Shown: positions 1 to 9,442, counted from the stretch's first letter. The stretch: DNA of 64,000 bases from Pseudomonas cremoricolorata (GCF_000759535.1 NZ_CP009455.1:4154001-4218000); one strand, 5' to 3'. Program-made: numbers and translations. Notes: a model not told the origin generated them from the letters alone.

Positions 1-1
1 C

Positions 2-352
2 GCCTTCACCCTGCTTCTGCTGCTTGGCCTGCACATGATCTACAACGGTTTCAAGGACGACCACGAAGAAGCGGAAAAGCCCAACCAGCATGGTTTCCTG
101 ATTCTTGCCGTCACCGCCTTCGCCACCAGTATCGATGCCTTGGCCGTGGGCGTGGGCCTGGCCTTCGTCGACGTCAACATCCTGGTCGCGGCCCTGGCCA
201 TTGGCCTTGCCACCACGCTGATGGTGACCCTGGGTGTGATGCTCGGCCGCGCCCTGGGGACGGTGGTCGGCAAACGTGCCGAAATCATCGGCGGCGTGGT
301 GCTGATGCTGATCGGTGCGACCATTTTGTATGAGCATCTTTCGGTGCAGTGA
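2..352 (+). CDS. mntP: Putative manganese efflux pump MntP (3' part)
   Basis: This is the C-terminal 116 residues of an MntP/YebN-family inner membrane protein that exports Mn2+. The start lies outside the window. The visible part has hydrophobic helices separated by a short acidic cytoplasmic loop ([12 protein letters not shown]). Next comes the family hallmark [17 protein letters not shown], whose Asp in a membrane helix is part of the proposed metal path, and two last helices ending [18 protein letters not shown]. Known members have six helices and about 190 residues, so about 40% of the protein is missing here only because of the window edge. No mntP riboswitch can be assessed because the leader is outside the window. 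Confidence 0.9.
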   Translation, partial: AFTLLLLLGLHMIYNGFKDDHEEAEKPNQHGFLILAVTAFATSIDALAVGVGLAFVDVNILVAALAIGLATTLMVTLGVMLGRALGTVVGKRAEIIGGVVLMLIGATILYEHLSVQ

Positions 353-499
353 CGGCCTGGACGCGCAGTCTGCACGCGCGCCTTGCATCGCGTGGCGGGC
401 TGCGTTGCAACGCTTTTCAACTGCCCTCTCGTTGCCGCCCCGATTTGTCGGTATGGTGGCGACACAGAAGGATGTTTTACATGCACAGGAAAGACTTAG

Positions 500-1873
500 A
501 TGCCCCAACGCAAAGTCATCAACGCATCCGTCAGCCCCAAAGGCAGCCTCGAGACGCTGTCGCAACGCGAAGTCCAACAACTGAGTGAAATGGGTACCGG
601 TACCCTCTATACCCTGTTCCGCCAGTGCGCCCTGGCCATCCTCAATACCGGCGCCCATGTCGACAACGCCAAGACCATCCTCGAAGCCTACAAGGACTTC
701 GAAGTACGCATTCACCAGCAGGACCGCGGCGTGCGCCTGGAACTGCTCAATGCCCCGGCCGACGCCTTTGTCGACGGCGAGATGATCGCCAGCACCCGGG
801 AAATGCTCTTCAGCGCTCTGCGCGACATCGTCTACACCGAAAGCGAGCTCAACAGCCAGCGCATCGACCTGGAAAGCTCCCAGGGCCTGACCGACTACGT
901 CTTCCACCTGCTGCGCAATGCCCGCACCCTGCGCCCGGGCGTCGAGCCAAAAATGGTGGTGTGCTGGGGCGGTCACTCGATCAGCAACGAGGAATACCAG
1001 TACACCAAGAAAGTCGGCCATGAACTGGGCCTGCGCAAGCTCGATATCTGCACCGGCTGCGGCCCGGGGGTGATGAAGGGGCCAATGAAAGGCGCCACCA
1101 TCGCCCACGCCAAGCAGCGCATGCAGGGCAGCCGTTACCTGGGCCTGACCGAACCGGGGATCATCGCCGCCGAGGCGCCGAACCCGATCGTTAACGAACT
1201 GGTGATCCTGCCGGATATCGAGAAACGCCTGGAGGCCTTCGTGCGGGTCGGCCACGGCATCATCATCTTCCCCGGCGGCGCCGGCACGGCCGAGGAATTC
1301 CTCTACCTGCTGGGCATCCTCATGCACCCCGACAACGCCTCGCTGCCGTTCCCGGTGGTGCTCACCGGCCCGCGCAGCGCCGAAGCGTTCCTCCAGCAGT
1401 TGCACGACTTCGTCGGCGCGACCTTGGGCGAAGACGCCCAGCGCCATTACCAGATCATCATCGACGACCCGGCCGAAGTGGCGCGGCAGATGGTCGAAGG
1501 GCTCAAGGCGGTCAAGCAGTTCCGCCGCGAGCGCAACGACGCCTTCCACTTCAACTGGTTGCTGAAAATCGACGAAGGCTTCCAGCACCCCTTCGACCCG
1601 ACCCACGAAAATATGGCCAGTCTGGCCCTGCGCCGGGAGCTGCCAGCGCACCAGTTGGCCGCCAACCTTCGCCGAGCGTTTTCCGGCATCGTCGCCGGCA
1701 ACGTCAAGGACAACGGCATTCGCCTGATCGAGAAACACGGCCCTTACCAGATTCGTGGCGACAGTGCCGTGCTCGACCCGCTCGGGCGACTGCTGCAGGC
1801 CTTCGTCGATCAGCATCGGATGAAACTGCCCGGCGGCGCGGCGTACGTGCCGTGTTATCAGGTGGTGACCTAA
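500..1873 (+). CDS. ppnN: Pyrimidine/purine nucleotide 5'-monophosphate nucleosidase PpnN (LOG family)
   Basis: A 457-residue protein matching E. coli PpnN (YgdH, about 454 residues) end to end. The enzyme hydrolyses nucleoside monophosphates to free base and ribose 5-phosphate and in E. coli is activated by (p)ppGpp. The N-terminal 130 or so residues correspond to the family's regulatory domain. The central Rossmann-like LOG domain shows GGHSISNEEY near residue 155, the glycine-rich CTGCGPGVMKG near 185 and the signature PGGAGTAEE near 258-266, which holds the catalytic glutamate region. The ATG at 500 has an AGGA ribosome binding site nine bases upstream. It stands alone, with mntP upstream and a strong hairpin just after the stop. 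Confidence 0.93.
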   Translation: MPQRKVINASVSPKGSLETLSQREVQQLSEMGTGTLYTLFRQCALAILNTGAHVDNAKTILEAYKDFEVRIHQQDRGVRLELLNAPADAFVDGEMIASTREMLFSALRDIVYTESELNSQRIDLESSQGLTDYVFHLLRNARTLRPGVEPKMVVCWGGHSISNEEYQYTKKVGHELGLRKLDICTGCGPGVMKGPMKGATIAHAKQRMQGSRYLGLTEPGIIAAEAPNPIVNELVILPDIEKRLEAFVRVGHGIIIFPGGAGTAEEFLYLLGILMHPDNASLPFPVVLTGPRSAEAFLQQLHDFVGATLGEDAQRHYQIIIDDPAEVARQMVEGLKAVKQFRRERNDAFHFNWLLKIDEGFQHPFDPTHENMASLALRRELPAHQLAANLRRAFSGIVAGNVKDNGIRLIEKHGPYQIRGDSAVLDPLGRLLQAFVDQHRMKLPGGAAYVPCYQVVT

Positions 1874-1885
1874 GGCCCCAAGCGC

Positions 1886-1918
1886 GCGGTCCTGAACCTG
1901 TTCACAGGCCAGGACCGC
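1886..1918. terminator. Hairpin after ppnN
   Basis: A perfect 9-bp inverted repeat, GCGGTCCTG and CAGGACCGC, separated by 15 bases, begins 13 bases after the ppnN stop. There is no T-tract, so it may be a weak or factor-assisted terminator or an RNA 3'-end stabiliser. Confidence 0.5.
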
Positions 1919-2069
1919 TGCTCGCTCTGCAACATCTCGCAGACTTTTCCTACGCCAAGCGGTGAACCGACCGCAAAAAAAATAGTCTTTCGCTGACGAT
2001 TGGGCCACCCCGATCGGATCGCGGCCCTCCTCTCGGGCCTTCATTTGCCCAGCTCCAGCGAAGATCGAC

Positions 2070-2720
2070 ATGCCTGATTCCCGCCCTGCCTTCTCCGCCC
2101 TTCCCGCCCTGCGCGGCGGCCTGCTCGCCGCCCTGGCCTTTCTTGCCGTGCCGGCCCATGCCGAGGAGCCGGCCAGCACCGCCCGCTGGGTCAGCGACAG
2201 CCTGACCACCTATGTGCGCAGCGGCCCCACCGACGGTCACCGCATCGTCGGTAACCTCAAGTCCGGGCAGAAAGTCACCTTGCTCAACACCCAGGGCAAC
2301 TACAGCCAGGTACGCGGCGAGAATGGTGACCAAGTGTGGATTCTGAGCAACGACCTGCAAGCCGTGCCCGGCCAGAACGAACGCCTGCCGCAGCTCGACG
2401 CCGAGGTGGCGCAGTTGTCGGAGAAGCTCAAGACCATCGATGACAGCTGGAAGACCCGCGTGCAGGGCATGCAGGAAACCCTCGATTCGCGCAAGGCGCT
2501 GGTCGACGAACTGCAGACCCGCAACAGCGCCCTGAGCGAGCAGCTCGAACAGAGCCAGTCGAACTTGCGCGACACCCAGGCACGCCTGGGCGATGAGAAC
2601 AAGCAGGTGATGATGCGCTACATGGTCTACGGCGGCAGCATCGCCGGCGCCGGCCTGCTGGTCGGCCTGATCCTGCCGGCGCTGACCCGCGGGCGCAAGC
2701 GCAACGATCGCTGGTTCTGA
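2070..2720 (+). CDS. SH3 domain membrane protein, TIGR04211/YgiM type
   Basis: A 216-residue predicted inner-membrane protein with its bulk in the periplasm. Residues 1-31 form a signal peptide ending PAHA. Residues about 36-95 are a bacterial SH3 domain (RWVSDSLTTYVRSGPTDGHR, then VTLLNTQGNYSQVR). Residues 105-175 form a coiled coil rich in Gln, Glu and Leu. Residues about 190-210 are a transmembrane helix followed by a basic tail, RGRKRNDRWF. This order is that of the YgiM/TIGR04211 family, whose molecular role is not settled. The ATG at 2070 is preceded by the AGCGAAGATCGAC context, a weak ribosome binding site, but no better start fits the signal peptide. Confidence 0.85.
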   Translation: MPDSRPAFSALPALRGGLLAALAFLAVPAHAEEPASTARWVSDSLTTYVRSGPTDGHRIVGNLKSGQKVTLLNTQGNYSQVRGENGDQVWILSNDLQAVPGQNERLPQLDAEVAQLSEKLKTIDDSWKTRVQGMQETLDSRKALVDELQTRNSALSEQLEQSQSNLRDTQARLGDENKQVMMRYMVYGGSIAGAGLLVGLILPALTRGRKRNDRWF

Positions 2721-2749
2721 TCGACTGAACACGAACAGCGACCCACCAA

Positions 2750-2937
2750 GCCGGCGTTGCCGGCCATCGCGAGTGAACCGCAGCAGCGGACCGTTCGCTC
2801 CCGCGATTAGTACCTGTGGGAGCGGCTTGAGCCGCGATGGGCCGCCAGGCGGCCCCAATGCTCCGTATGCACTATCACGATGTTTGCGCGCTGTCTGAGC
2901 TGGGCCTGCTGCGCAGGCCATCGCGACTGACGTCGCT
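2750..2937. repeat. REP-type extragenic palindromes, cluster 1
   Basis: The convergent gap between the SH3 gene and the TonB receptor gene holds several copies, some degraded, of a REP-type element. The clearest (2813-2856) reads CTGTGGGAGCGGCTTGAGCC followed by GCGATGGGCCGCC and its hairpin partner GGCGGCCCC. A partial copy at 2902-2937 (GGGCCTGCTGCGCAGGCCAT) is almost identical to the one at 49595. Similar clusters lie at 11702 and 49595. Confidence 0.75.
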
Positions 2938-2938
2938 C

Positions 2939-4990
2939 TTACAGGTCGTAGCGCACTGCCAGGCCCAGCGTGCGCGGGGCGCCGACGTCGAGGATGGTGC
3001 CGCTGCGGTTGTTGGTGATGTAGTGCTCGTTGAAGGCGTTCTTGATAAAGCCCGACAGCGCGACGTTGCGGGTCAGCATGTACTCGGCGTTGAAGTTGGC
3101 CAGCCAGTAGCTGTCGCTGCGCCGCTCTCCGGACACCTTGCCGGCAGCATCGAACTCATACTCCGAAGGCGCGGTGCTCTGGTACACCACATCGGTATTG
3201 AGCGTCAGACGCTCGTCCCAACGGTAGGTAGCGCCCACCGAGGCCTTGTAGCGCGGCGAATAGAGGAAATCCTGACCACTGCGGTCACGCCCATCATCGG
3301 CAAGAAATGCCTTGTATTTGCCCACCGTGACGGCAGCACCGGCATTGAGCGTCAGTTGCTCGCCGAGGTCTTTTTCGACGAACACTTCCAGCCCCTTGAT
3401 GTCACTGCGACCGGCATTGAACACGTTCAAGACTTCGTTTTGCGGATCGAGCACGCTGACCTGCTGGTCTTTCCAGTCGGTGTAATACAGGTTGGCGCGG
3501 GTACGCAGGGTCTGTTCCATGAAGCTGCCACGGTACGACAGCTCGTAGTTGGTGGTGTATTCCGGGTCATAGGCCTGGTGACCACTGCCGGCGCGCACGT
3601 TGACGCCGCCACCACGATAGCCCTTCTGCACCATCACACCGACGAACTGACCTTCGGCCAGCTCGTAGTCAAGGCCAAGCTTGGGCAGCACGGCGCTGAA
3701 TGATTTGCTGACCTTGGCGGGGCTGGAGATATCGTCGACCGGGATGTCGGTGTCGTTGTTCTCATGGTCGTAGCGCAGGCCCGTGATAAGCGTCCATTGC
3801 GGCGCGAAGGTCCAGTTCAGCTCGCCGAACAGCGCCTGGCTATCGATGGTGGTGTCACCTTTGACGCTGGCAAGCAGGCTGTTGTTGTTCAGCAGGCGGT
3901 CGTTGAACTCGTTGGTGCTCCGCCCGTAGTAAACCCCAGCAAAGCCTTTGAGCGTGTCGGCGTTGTAGTTCAGGCGCAGTTCCTGGCTGAACAGATCGCC
4001 TTGCTGGGTGCGCAAGACCACCTGGTTACGGGTGGCCGACTGGTCGAAGTCAAGGCGCGCGTCGTAGTCGGAGCGGGTATTGGCCGTGAGGCTTGTGATC
4101 GACCAGTTATCGTCCAGGCGGTAATCGAGCTTGGCACTGACCGTGTCCTGATCGAGCTTGTCGAAGGCGCGGGTGTTGGAACTCATCTTGTAGAAGCGCA
4201 CGCGGTCGTTCTCGCGCATTGCGGTGATGTCACCCTTGCGGCTCTCGCCGTGGGCGTAGGTCAGCAGCACGTCGAGGTCTTCATTGGGCACGATCAGCAA
4301 CTTGCCGCGCACGTTGCTGGTACGGGTGGGGTTGGCGTCATCGTTGCGGAAGGTGTTGTCGATGTAGCCATCGCCCTGCTGGTAATCCACGGCGATGCGG
4401 CCTGCGACCTTGTCGTCGATGATCGCGCCGCCTCCGGCCACTGCCGCACCGCGCTCGCCGTAGCTGCCCGTGTTGACCATGGCCGAGAAGCTTGGATCGA
4501 AGGTCGGGTTGCGGGTCTGGATGACCACCGCGCCGGCCAGCGAATTACGCCCCTGGGTGGTCGACTGCGGGCCGAGCAACACCTCGACCTGCTCGGTATC
4601 CCACAACGGCATGGGGCTCAAGGTCAGGGAGCGGTTGGGCTGTACCGCGCCGTCGACGAACACCGACACCGCACCATTGAGGGTGGCCGGACCCTGGTCA
4701 TCGAAACCGGACACCGGCACGCCACGGATGCCCCAGTTTTCATTGCCCGCCTGGCTGAACACCCCCGGCGTGCGGGCGAACACATCGACCAGGCTGCTAT
4801 CGGCCTTCTCGCGTAATTGCTGCTCGGTCACCACGACCACGCTGGATTGGGTTTCTTCCAGCGTGCGGTTGATCTTCTCACCGGTGACCGTGATGGGCGC
4901 AAGCTCCATCGCCTGATCCGCCGCCCAACTGGAATGAGTCACGCAAACAGCCGAGCCTACCAGCCATGCAACTGCATTTTTCCTGAACAC
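2939..4990 (-). CDS. TonB-dependent outer membrane receptor
   Basis: A 683-residue TonB-dependent receptor, the usual length. A signal peptide (residues 1-23, ending SWA) precedes the TonB-box-like stretch ELAPITVTGEK. The plug domain follows (LVDVFARTPGVF, NWGIRGVPV, VEVLLGPQSTTQGRNSLAGA), then a beta-barrel ending in the aromatic-rich strand TLGLAVRYDL. It imports a ferric siderophore or another large ligand using TonB energy. The substrate cannot be told from sequence, and no biosynthetic or regulatory partner gene (sigma, anti-sigma) is adjacent. The start is GTG with GGGGAG upstream. A candidate Fur box at 5101-5119 suggests iron control. Confidence 0.9.
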   Translation of the reverse strand: MFRKNAVAWLVGSAVCVTHSSWAADQAMELAPITVTGEKINRTLEETQSSVVVVTEQQLREKADSSLVDVFARTPGVFSQAGNENWGIRGVPVSGFDDQGPATLNGAVSVFVDGAVQPNRSLTLSPMPLWDTEQVEVLLGPQSTTQGRNSLAGAVVIQTRNPTFDPSFSAMVNTGSYGERGAAVAGGGAIIDDKVAGRIAVDYQQGDGYIDNTFRNDDANPTRTSNVRGKLLIVPNEDLDVLLTYAHGESRKGDITAMRENDRVRFYKMSSNTRAFDKLDQDTVSAKLDYRLDDNWSITSLTANTRSDYDARLDFDQSATRNQVVLRTQQGDLFSQELRLNYNADTLKGFAGVYYGRSTNEFNDRLLNNNSLLASVKGDTTIDSQALFGELNWTFAPQWTLITGLRYDHENNDTDIPVDDISSPAKVSKSFSAVLPKLGLDYELAEGQFVGVMVQKGYRGGGVNVRAGSGHQAYDPEYTTNYELSYRGSFMEQTLRTRANLYYTDWKDQQVSVLDPQNEVLNVFNAGRSDIKGLEVFVEKDLGEQLTLNAGAAVTVGKYKAFLADDGRDRSGQDFLYSPRYKASVGATYRWDERLTLNTDVVYQSTAPSEYEFDAAGKVSGERRSDSYWLANFNAEYMLTRNVALSGFIKNAFNEHYITNNRSGTILDVGAPRTLGLAVRYDL

Positions 4991-5039
4991 CAGGTGCCAC
5001 TCCCCTACGACTGATTATTGATTTTTTTCTTCGTGTCGA

Positions 5040-5060
5040 CCGCTGCGTTGGAGGCAGCGG
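5040..5060. promoter_or_regulatory. Inverted repeat in the TonB receptor leader
   Basis: A perfect 7-bp inverted repeat, CCGCTGC and GCAGCGG, with a 7-base loop sits about 50 bases upstream of the receptor GTG. It could be a leader hairpin or an operator. Function unknown. Confidence 0.3.
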
Positions 5061-5100
5061 CGGGAGTCTATACGATGGCAAGATAAAACAGAATGTTACT

Positions 5101-5119
5101 GATAGGCGATCTCATTAAC
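5101..5119. promoter_or_regulatory. Candidate Fur box upstream of TonB receptor
   Basis: GATAGGCGATCTCATTAAC matches the 19-base Fur consensus at 11 positions, with both ends (GATA and TCATTA.C) intact and the middle poor. It lies 111 bases upstream of the receptor start in an AT-richer stretch. This is suggestive only. Confidence 0.3.
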
Positions 5120-5229
5120 ACCAGTCGGTACGTGCGCACTGAGTGCGCGCCGGGCACCCATCGCTGGCGGGCGCTGCGCTTGTGTGCACCGCCGCCGAGG
5201 CGCAGCGTGAGAGGCTCAACCGCGCAGGT

Positions 5230-6543
5230 TTACGACAGGTCCTGGTTGACCTGATTGATCGCCTGCACCACCTGGCGTGCACCGTGCTTGATATCGCTGA
5301 TCGAAACCCCGGCCTGCGACGCGTACGACAACCCCAGCACGGCGCTGCTCTGGCTGTTCTCGATATCGACGATGGCCTGGCTGGCCAGGGTCTGGTTCTG
5401 CGCTACCACGCCGACGATCTCTTCGGTGGCCTTGCTGGTGCGTGCCGCCAATTGCCTGACCTCATCGGCCACCACCGCAAAGCCGCGGCCCTGCTCGCCT
5501 GCGCGCGCAGCCTCGATAGCCGCGTTGAGCGCCAGCAGGTTGGTCTGCGAGGCGATACCGCCGATGGTCTGCACGATCGAGCTGATTACCACCGACTGCT
5601 TGCCCAGCGCCTCGATGGTCACCGAGGCCGACTGCATCTGTTGCGACACGTTCTGCATGGTCGACACCGCCTGATCCACCACCGATGCGCCTTCACTGGC
5701 GCTGAGATCGGTGCGGGTCGAGACCTCCAGGGCCATCTGTGCGGCACGTTTGATCTCGTTTTCACGTTGCACCTGGTCGGTCACCACCGAGGCGAACTTG
5801 ACCACGCGGATCAGGTTGCCTTCGGCGTCGTTGACCGGGTTGTAGCTGGCCTCCAGCCACACGTCTCGACCGCGGCTGTCGACGCGCTTGAAGCGTCCGC
5901 GCACGTACTGGCCGCTGTTGAGGGTTTTCCAGAAGTCGCTGTAAGCGGGACTTGCCACGTATTCAGCGTCACAGAACAGGCGATGGTGCTTGCCGACCAC
6001 CTGATTCAGCGAATAGCCCATGCTGTGCAGAAACTGCTCGTTGGCATCGAGCACATTGCCGTTCAGGTCGAACTGAATCGCTGCGGTGGAGCGCAGCAGC
6101 GCATCGAGCAGTTCCTGGTTTTCCCGCGCCAGGCTCACCTGAGCCGAGACATCCGAGCCGTAGCCAATCACCTCGCGCAAATTGCCGCGCTCATCACGCA
6201 TGGGATGCCAGCTCAGGCGCAGCCAGGCCAGTTGGTTACCGGCGCGCAGGAACCGATAGTCATCGCGCACGGCGACACCGTCGGCCACCGCCTTGGCGAA
6301 ATTGCGAAAGCAGGCAAGCTTCGATACGTAGCCGGGGACCAGCTCGGAGAGGCGCTTGCCCAGCACCTGCGCAGCATCGCTGCCGATCGCTTCGGTGAAT
6401 GCACGGTTGCATTCGATGACGCGGTAATCGGCATCCAGGCGCAGGAAAATACCTGCCTGCTCCATCAGGCCCAAGAGTTGCTGTACGCGGACCAGTTCGG
6501 CCTCGCAGTCGGCCAACATCGCTTTCAGATGCCGATTGAACAT
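5230..6543 (-). CDS. Soluble PAS-PAS methyl-accepting chemotaxis protein, BdlA-like
   Basis: A 437-residue chemoreceptor without a transmembrane segment. A short N-terminal coil precedes PAS domain 1 (about 25-130, [17 protein letters not shown]) and PAS domain 2 (about 145-260, [20 protein letters not shown]). The MCP signalling domain (about 270-437) carries the conserved hairpin tip ([20 protein letters not shown], then [14 protein letters not shown]) that contacts CheA and CheW. This architecture and length match P. aeruginosa BdlA (two PAS plus MCP, about 417 residues), which controls biofilm dispersion with c-di-GMP enzymes. It lies 37 bases downstream of a GAF-GGDEF-EAL gene on the same strand, so the two are probably co-transcribed. 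The ligand or cofactor of the PAS domains (haem, FAD or other) is not evident. Confidence 0.85.
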   Translation of the reverse strand: MFNRHLKAMLADCEAELVRVQQLLGLMEQAGIFLRLDADYRVIECNRAFTEAIGSDAAQVLGKRLSELVPGYVSKLACFRNFAKAVADGVAVRDDYRFLRAGNQLAWLRLSWHPMRDERGNLREVIGYGSDVSAQVSLARENQELLDALLRSTAAIQFDLNGNVLDANEQFLHSMGYSLNQVVGKHHRLFCDAEYVASPAYSDFWKTLNSGQYVRGRFKRVDSRGRDVWLEASYNPVNDAEGNLIRVVKFASVVTDQVQRENEIKRAAQMALEVSTRTDLSASEGASVVDQAVSTMQNVSQQMQSASVTIEALGKQSVVISSIVQTIGGIASQTNLLALNAAIEAARAGEQGRGFAVVADEVRQLAARTSKATEEIVGVVAQNQTLASQAIVDIENSQSSAVLGLSYASQAGVSISDIKHGARQVVQAINQVNQDLS

Positions 6544-6580
6544 GGTTAAGACCTGCTTGTTCTAGAGAATGGGAGCGCAG

Positions 6581-8362
6581 TCAGGCAACTGCGTGGGTGG
6601 TGCCGTACTGAATGAACCAGGCTTCGAACGCGGCGAGCGACATGGGCCGGGCGATGAGAAACCCCTGTGCCTCCGCGCATCCCAGCGCTTGCACGTGATC
6701 GAGCTGCTCTGGGGTCTCGACACCCTCGGCCGTGACCTGGTAGCCCAGCTTGATCGCCAGGTCGATCACCGTCTGTACCAGGGTTCGTTCGCGGGCGGAG
6801 TCACGCGATTTCTGCACCAGCATGCGGTCGAGCTTGACCACGGTGGCGGGAATTCGACTGAGGTAGATCCAGTTGCTGTAGCCGGTGCCGAAGTCATCGA
6901 TGGCGATCTCGATAGCGGCATCGCGGGCACGCTGCAATTGCTGCTGGACCACGTCCAGACGCTCGACCAGCATGCTTTCGGTGAACTCAAGCTGCATCCG
7001 CGAACTGCACAGGTTGCGCTCGGCAAGCCCGGCGAGCAGTCGATCCATGAATACCGGGCTTTCCAGATCACTGGCCGTGACGTTCATACTCACGCTGAAA
7101 TCCAGGCCGCGGGTGCGCGCAAGCACATCGAACACCGCATGCATGACCCAGTCGCTGATCAACGGCATCAGCGCAGTCTTTTCCGCCAGAGGAATGAATT
7201 CGGCCGGGGAAATGTCGCCCAGGGTCGGATGCCGCCAGCGCAACAGCGCCTCGGCCGAGGCGCAGACCGAGCTGGCAATATCGACCCGCGGTTGCAGGTG
7301 CAGCGACAGTTGGTCGTCGCTGCGCAAGGCCTGGCTCAGCGAACTGAGCAGGATGAACGCACGCCGCTGCGCCGCATCGGCCTCCGGCTGATAGCCCGCG
7401 CAACGCCGCGATTGCCTGCGCGCCGCATCGGCTGCCCCCACCGCCCGGCGCAGCCACTCCAGGTCAGTGCCATCGCCGTCGCGTTGGTCGATACGGGAAA
7501 TACCGATACCGACATCCAGCGGTACCGGGATGCCGTGGCAGGTTACCGGCGCCTGCAGTGCGCTGAGCATGCGCGCGCACAGCGCTTGGACATCGAATTC
7601 GGCTGGCACCAGGGTGCCGAAGCGCGTGGGACTGATGCGATAGAGCTCCAGGTCGGCGTCGATCTGCTGGGCCAGGCGATCCTTCACTTGCAAGGTCAGG
7701 TCATGGGCAAAGTTGTAGCCCAGCGCCTTGACCACGTCATTGAGGCTGGCGGCCTGAATCACGTCGAAGGCCACCAGTGAGACGCCTTCCTGCCTGGCCA
7801 GATGATCCTTGACGTCACATTCGAGCTTGATGCGGTTGAGCAGGCCCGTGGGGTGGTCGAGGAAGTTGCGCTGGCGAATGCCGGTGATGATGTGCATCGC
7901 CAACTGTGCGAAGCGATCGAGCATCGTCAGTTGTTCAGCCACCATTGCCGGCCGCGCCACCGTGTCGATGATGCAGAAACTGCCAATGGCCAGGCCGTCT
8001 TCGATGATCAACGGCGCCCCGCAGTAATAACGAATACCGGGCTCGCCAGTGACCAGCGGGTTGTCGCAGAAACGCGGATCGAGCGAGGCATCGGTGACTT
8101 CCAAAGGCCGCGCTTCGAGCAAGGTATGGGCGCAGAACGACACATCTCGCGACGTGGAGTGAGCCGCCAGACCGGTCTTGGCCATGAACCACTGGTGACG
8201 CTCGCTGACGATCGACACCAGGCACATCGGCGCGTTGAAGCAGGCACCGGCGAGTTCGACCAGCGCGCGCAGTTCGGCATGTTCCTGGTGCTGGAATACG
8301 CACAACTGCGCCACCTGGGCGAGGCGCTTGCGTTCGTTATGAGGAACCGGTGAAAGGTTCAT
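6581..8362 (-). CDS. GAF-GGDEF(degenerate)-EAL cyclic-di-GMP phosphodiesterase
   Basis: A 593-residue cytoplasmic protein. The order is GAF (about 15-160, with FMAKTGLAAHSTSRDVSFCA typical of this GAF class), a GGDEF-like domain whose signature is lost (YRISPTRFGTL in place of GGDEF), and an EAL domain from about 340. The EAL domain keeps what catalysis needs: AEALLRWRHP, the Asn of SMNVTASDL, the Glu of LEFTESML, the DD of IAIDDFGTGYS, the Lys of VVKLDR and the Glu of VTAEGVE. It should therefore hydrolyse c-di-GMP to pGpG, with the GAF and dead GGDEF domains regulatory. I chose the ATG at 8362 over the longer frame to 8410 because AAGGGGAT lies seven bases upstream. It precedes the BdlA-like gene. 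Confidence 0.85.
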   Translation of the reverse strand: MNLSPVPHNERKRLAQVAQLCVFQHQEHAELRALVELAGACFNAPMCLVSIVSERHQWFMAKTGLAAHSTSRDVSFCAHTLLEARPLEVTDASLDPRFCDNPLVTGEPGIRYYCGAPLIIEDGLAIGSFCIIDTVARPAMVAEQLTMLDRFAQLAMHIITGIRQRNFLDHPTGLLNRIKLECDVKDHLARQEGVSLVAFDVIQAASLNDVVKALGYNFAHDLTLQVKDRLAQQIDADLELYRISPTRFGTLVPAEFDVQALCARMLSALQAPVTCHGIPVPLDVGIGISRIDQRDGDGTDLEWLRRAVGAADAARRQSRRCAGYQPEADAAQRRAFILLSSLSQALRSDDQLSLHLQPRVDIASSVCASAEALLRWRHPTLGDISPAEFIPLAEKTALMPLISDWVMHAVFDVLARTRGLDFSVSMNVTASDLESPVFMDRLLAGLAERNLCSSRMQLEFTESMLVERLDVVQQQLQRARDAAIEIAIDDFGTGYSNWIYLSRIPATVVKLDRMLVQKSRDSARERTLVQTVIDLAIKLGYQVTAEGVETPEQLDHVQALGCAEAQGFLIARPMSLAAFEAWFIQYGTTHAVA

Positions 8363-9022
8363 CGCGATCCCCTTCGACGTTTGCCGATGTGCTGAAATTG
8401 AGCATTGCAAAACGGCCAGTATTTAGCCATTTCATTGCCATGAATGTTTTCAATGGCCGTGGTGCATGAAATACGCAGTTCAGTGTTCAAGACAGTCGAT
8501 CCGGCGTCCTCGGTCGAGAGTAACGCGCCAGGGAATTGAGCCATCAGGGCCGCAGCATCGCGCCGCAAGTCGCCTGGGCGGTGGCCAACTGGCCAACCAA
8601 TGGCATTGAGCCATCAAGCAGACCCGGCTGTTTCATGATCGTTCCCTGACCGCCTGGACAATTTTTTCTTCGGTTCGAATACAGGCTCGCGTTCAGCAAT
8701 GTTTCGATGCTGAAAACTGGCAATAACGCCTATAAAAAAGGCGCCATTTTAATGCCGTCAAAAATAAGTTCTGCTTGCTGTATCTTTCAGCCCTCGATGA
8801 ACGCCAGAACATAACTCGCCACATTCATCACTTACCTGCTTTTATCGGCCGCATTGCGCGATTGATAAGGGCGGGTGAATAAACATTCATGTAATTGTCT
8901 GTAACGGGTGAAAGACCCTTAATTGCGCTGGATCGATTAGCCGACAGACGCAACGGTTCGATCTCAGCGCGCTCGGGCCGTCGATGCGCAACGTTCCACG
9001 GGCACATCACGGCGGGTGCTAC
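8363..9022. other. Intergenic stretch, no convincing gene
   Basis: About 660 bases between the EAL gene start and the ASCH gene end. The middle (about 8660-8900) is clearly AT-richer than the surroundings. Small open frames on both strands lack ribosome binding sites and recognisable composition. A weak hairpin, CGCCT...AGGCG, occurs near 8731. Promoters of the EAL-MCP pair must lie at its left end. A small RNA is possible, but nothing specific supports one. Confidence 0.4.
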
Positions 9023-9442
9023 TCAGTCGTCCTGTGCCAATGCACACGCCTGCTTTGGCAACAGCAGCGGCGTCACCTGCACGTCATAAAGGCCCCGCGC
9101 AGCCAGCACCGGTTCGGCACAGCATACGGGCCTGACATCACTCAATTCCCAGGCCAGCCAGCCAGGCTCGTGGTAGCTGGCGCACGCCGCCGGGATGTCT
9201 TGCACCCTGAAAGGCCGAACGGCTTTGACCCGAACGATGGCCACTGCCCGGCCATCGGCGTCCTCATCACCCTCAACGTTCAGGAAACGCCGGTTTTCCA
9301 CGATCAGCAGGTCTTCATCGGGTTGCAGGTCTGGGGCCCAGCGGCGGATTTCCAGGGTTTTTTCGCCGTTGGCGATGCGTGTACCGCTGGGATGAACGAT
9401 GGATAGCGCTTTGATGGTGAACTCCTTGTACGGGCGCGGCAC
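9023..9442 (-). CDS. ASCH domain protein, probable non-canonical ATC start
   Basis: An ASCH-domain protein (PUA-like fold, proposed RNA binding or amidase-like in some members) recognised by KALSIVHPSG, GEKTLEIRRW, LLIVENRRFL and the end of the barrel. The longest frame with a permitted start begins with GTG at 9442 (139 residues), but that GTG has no ribosome binding site. Family members begin at M-K-A-L-S-I. Here the matching codon is ATC at 9415-9413, exactly six bases after AAGGAG, so translation probably begins at ATC, giving 130 residues. The coordinates give the longer frame. The gene is divergent from the acyl-CoA-dehydrogenase-like gene. Confidence 0.75.
   Translation of the reverse strand: MPRPYKEFTIKALSIVHPSGTRIANGEKTLEIRRWAPDLQPDEDLLIVENRRFLNVEGDEDADGRAVAIVRVKAVRPFRVQDIPAACASYHEPGWLAWELSDVRPVCCAEPVLAARGLYDVQVTPLLLPKQACALAQDD
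9413..9427 (-). promoter_or_regulatory. Shine-Dalgarno and ATC start of the ASCH gene
   Basis: On the minus strand the sequence is AAGGAG, six bases, then ATC AAA GCG CTA. The spacing is ideal, and the first residues after ATC match the usual N-terminus of the family. Rare AUU and AUC starts are known, for example infC uses AUU. Confidence 0.55.

Noticed and set aside
8359..9010. Small open frames in the long gap after the EAL gene
   Set aside because: No ribosome binding sites, no conserved-looking sequence, and overlap with each other on both strands.
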